In this document: piece by piece, positions 6,756 to 7,297 of the stretch
Numbering within the stretch: position 1 is the stretch's first letter
Layout: each line of letters starts with the position of its first letter
Translations under genes and position numbers: made by a program
The notes under the pieces: model-generated
Database searches by the model: none
Told to the model about the DNA's origin: nothing
What the model saw: the letters and a program-made list of their open reading frames with translations, nothing else
Assembly (NCBI GenBank): GCA_016764535.1
Contig: JAESRR010000274.1
Span: forward strand, 1 to 7,297
From: Cohaesibacteraceae bacterium
GTDB lineage: Bacteria; Pseudomonadota; Alphaproteobacteria; Rhizobiales; Cohaesibacteraceae
Direction of reading: 5' to 3'
DNA length: 7,297 nucleotides

Positions 6756-7297
6756 TTAACCCGCTGCAGCAATAGCGCTGTTCACGTCAGCCAATACACC
6801 GTCTGCCAGATTGCCAATGGCTGTATCAATGGCTGGCTGGGCTGCTTCCTTGAAGGCGGCAACGTCAGGCTCAATCACCTTCATGCCTTTTTTCTTCAGC
6901 TCGTTCAGATAGAAGATGTCTTTCTGCGCCTCAACCATACTGCCTTCAACGCGGGCGATCTGTACTGCCTGCTCGACTGTAGCCCTGTCAGTGGCGGACA
7001 GTGTGTCGAGCCAGGATTTGCTGGCCACCCAGTGCCAGGGAAAATGGACATGCCCGGTCAATATGAGATGAGATTGTACCTCATAGAGTTTCCGGAAATA
7101 GGGAGAAGCCAGTGTATTTTCGTGAGCATCAACCTGACCGGTTTGCATCGCGAGGAAAATTTCGGGCGCGGGTACAACAACGGTCTGGACACCCATCGAA
7201 CTCCAGATATCGATCCAGACAGGAATAGCAGGCAAACGTAGACGTAGACCTTCAAGATCTGCCGGAGTGTGGATGGCTCTGTTTGAAGTCATATGTC
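6756..7297 (-). CDS. dctP: TRAP transporter periplasmic substrate-binding protein, DctP family, 5'-truncated
   Basis: This is the C-terminal part (about 180 aa) of the periplasmic binding protein that captures the substrate and hands it to DctQM. The frame stays open to the right edge. The ATG at 7292 is internal: it follows a His codon and lies in the middle of the family fold, so the signal peptide and first lobe are outside the window. Counting from that Met, TPADLEGLRLRLP at 9-21 carries the Arg (R19) that in DctP proteins usually binds a substrate carboxylate. TGQVDAHENT at 51-60 matches the VDGQENP-type motif, with N59 at the conserved Asn. The C-terminal helices at about 100-178 are typical. 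These residues point to a carboxylate-bearing substrate, such as a dicarboxylate, keto acid or sugar acid. The operon promoter must lie upstream of the window edge. The next gene, dctQ, begins 85 bases after the stop. Confidence 0.95.
   Translation of the reverse strand, partial: HMTSNRAIHTPADLEGLRLRLPAIPVWIDIWSSMGVQTVVVPAPEIFLAMQTGQVDAHENTLASPYFRKLYEVQSHLILTGHVHFPWHWVASKSWLDTLSATDRATVEQAVQIARVEGSMVEAQKDIFYLNELKKKGMKVIEPDVAAFKEAAQPAIDTAIGNLADGVLADVNSAIAAAG

Noticed and set aside
6714..7241. 175-codon open frame on the plus strand opposite dctP
   Set aside because: It lies fully antisense to a strong DctP match and has no family resemblance or ribosome binding site; a shadow of dctP codon use.

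Overview
The window looks like chromosomal DNA of a Gram-negative proteobacterium, most likely an alphaproteobacterium. This is inferred from the mix of a PrtD/HlyD-type type I secretion pair, a DctPQM-type TRAP transporter, GLOD5-like VOC proteins and a LysR regulator, with moderate base composition. No rRNA, tRNA, CRISPR array, insertion sequence or phage gene was seen. Genes cover nearly all of the sequence and there is no gene-free stretch over 300 bases.

Positions 1-2004, plus strand: the 3' part of an ABC-exporter ATPase gene, cut by the left edge, overlaps a complete HlyD/PrtE-family membrane fusion gene by 26 bases. Together they are two of the three parts of a type I secretion system. 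The outer-membrane channel and the cargo are not in the window. The ATPase keeps Walker A and the switch histidine but departs from consensus at the Q-loop, the signature motif, the catalytic glutamate and the D-loop. This suggests a specialised or regulatory subunit that works with a second, intact ATPase.

Positions 2054-7297, minus strand: one tightly packed run of seven genes, read right to left: dctP (5' end cut by the right edge), dctQ, dctM, a VOC protein, an SMP-30/gluconolactonase-like beta-propeller, a second VOC protein, and a LysR regulator. Gene junctions overlap or are separated by 14-32 bases, except for the dctP-dctQ gap of 85 bases, which holds a strong stem-loop. The layout fits a co-transcribed uptake-and-catabolism module: the TRAP transporter imports an organic acid, a probable lactonase and two VOC-fold metalloenzymes act on it or its products, and the LysR protein senses a ligand. 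The substrate cannot be read from the sequence.

The two blocks converge across 49 bases (2005-2053) with no convincing terminator. The most notable points are the degenerate exporter ATPase and the unusual VOC / SMP-30 / VOC arrangement, in which the two VOC paralogs differ at a predicted metal ligand.
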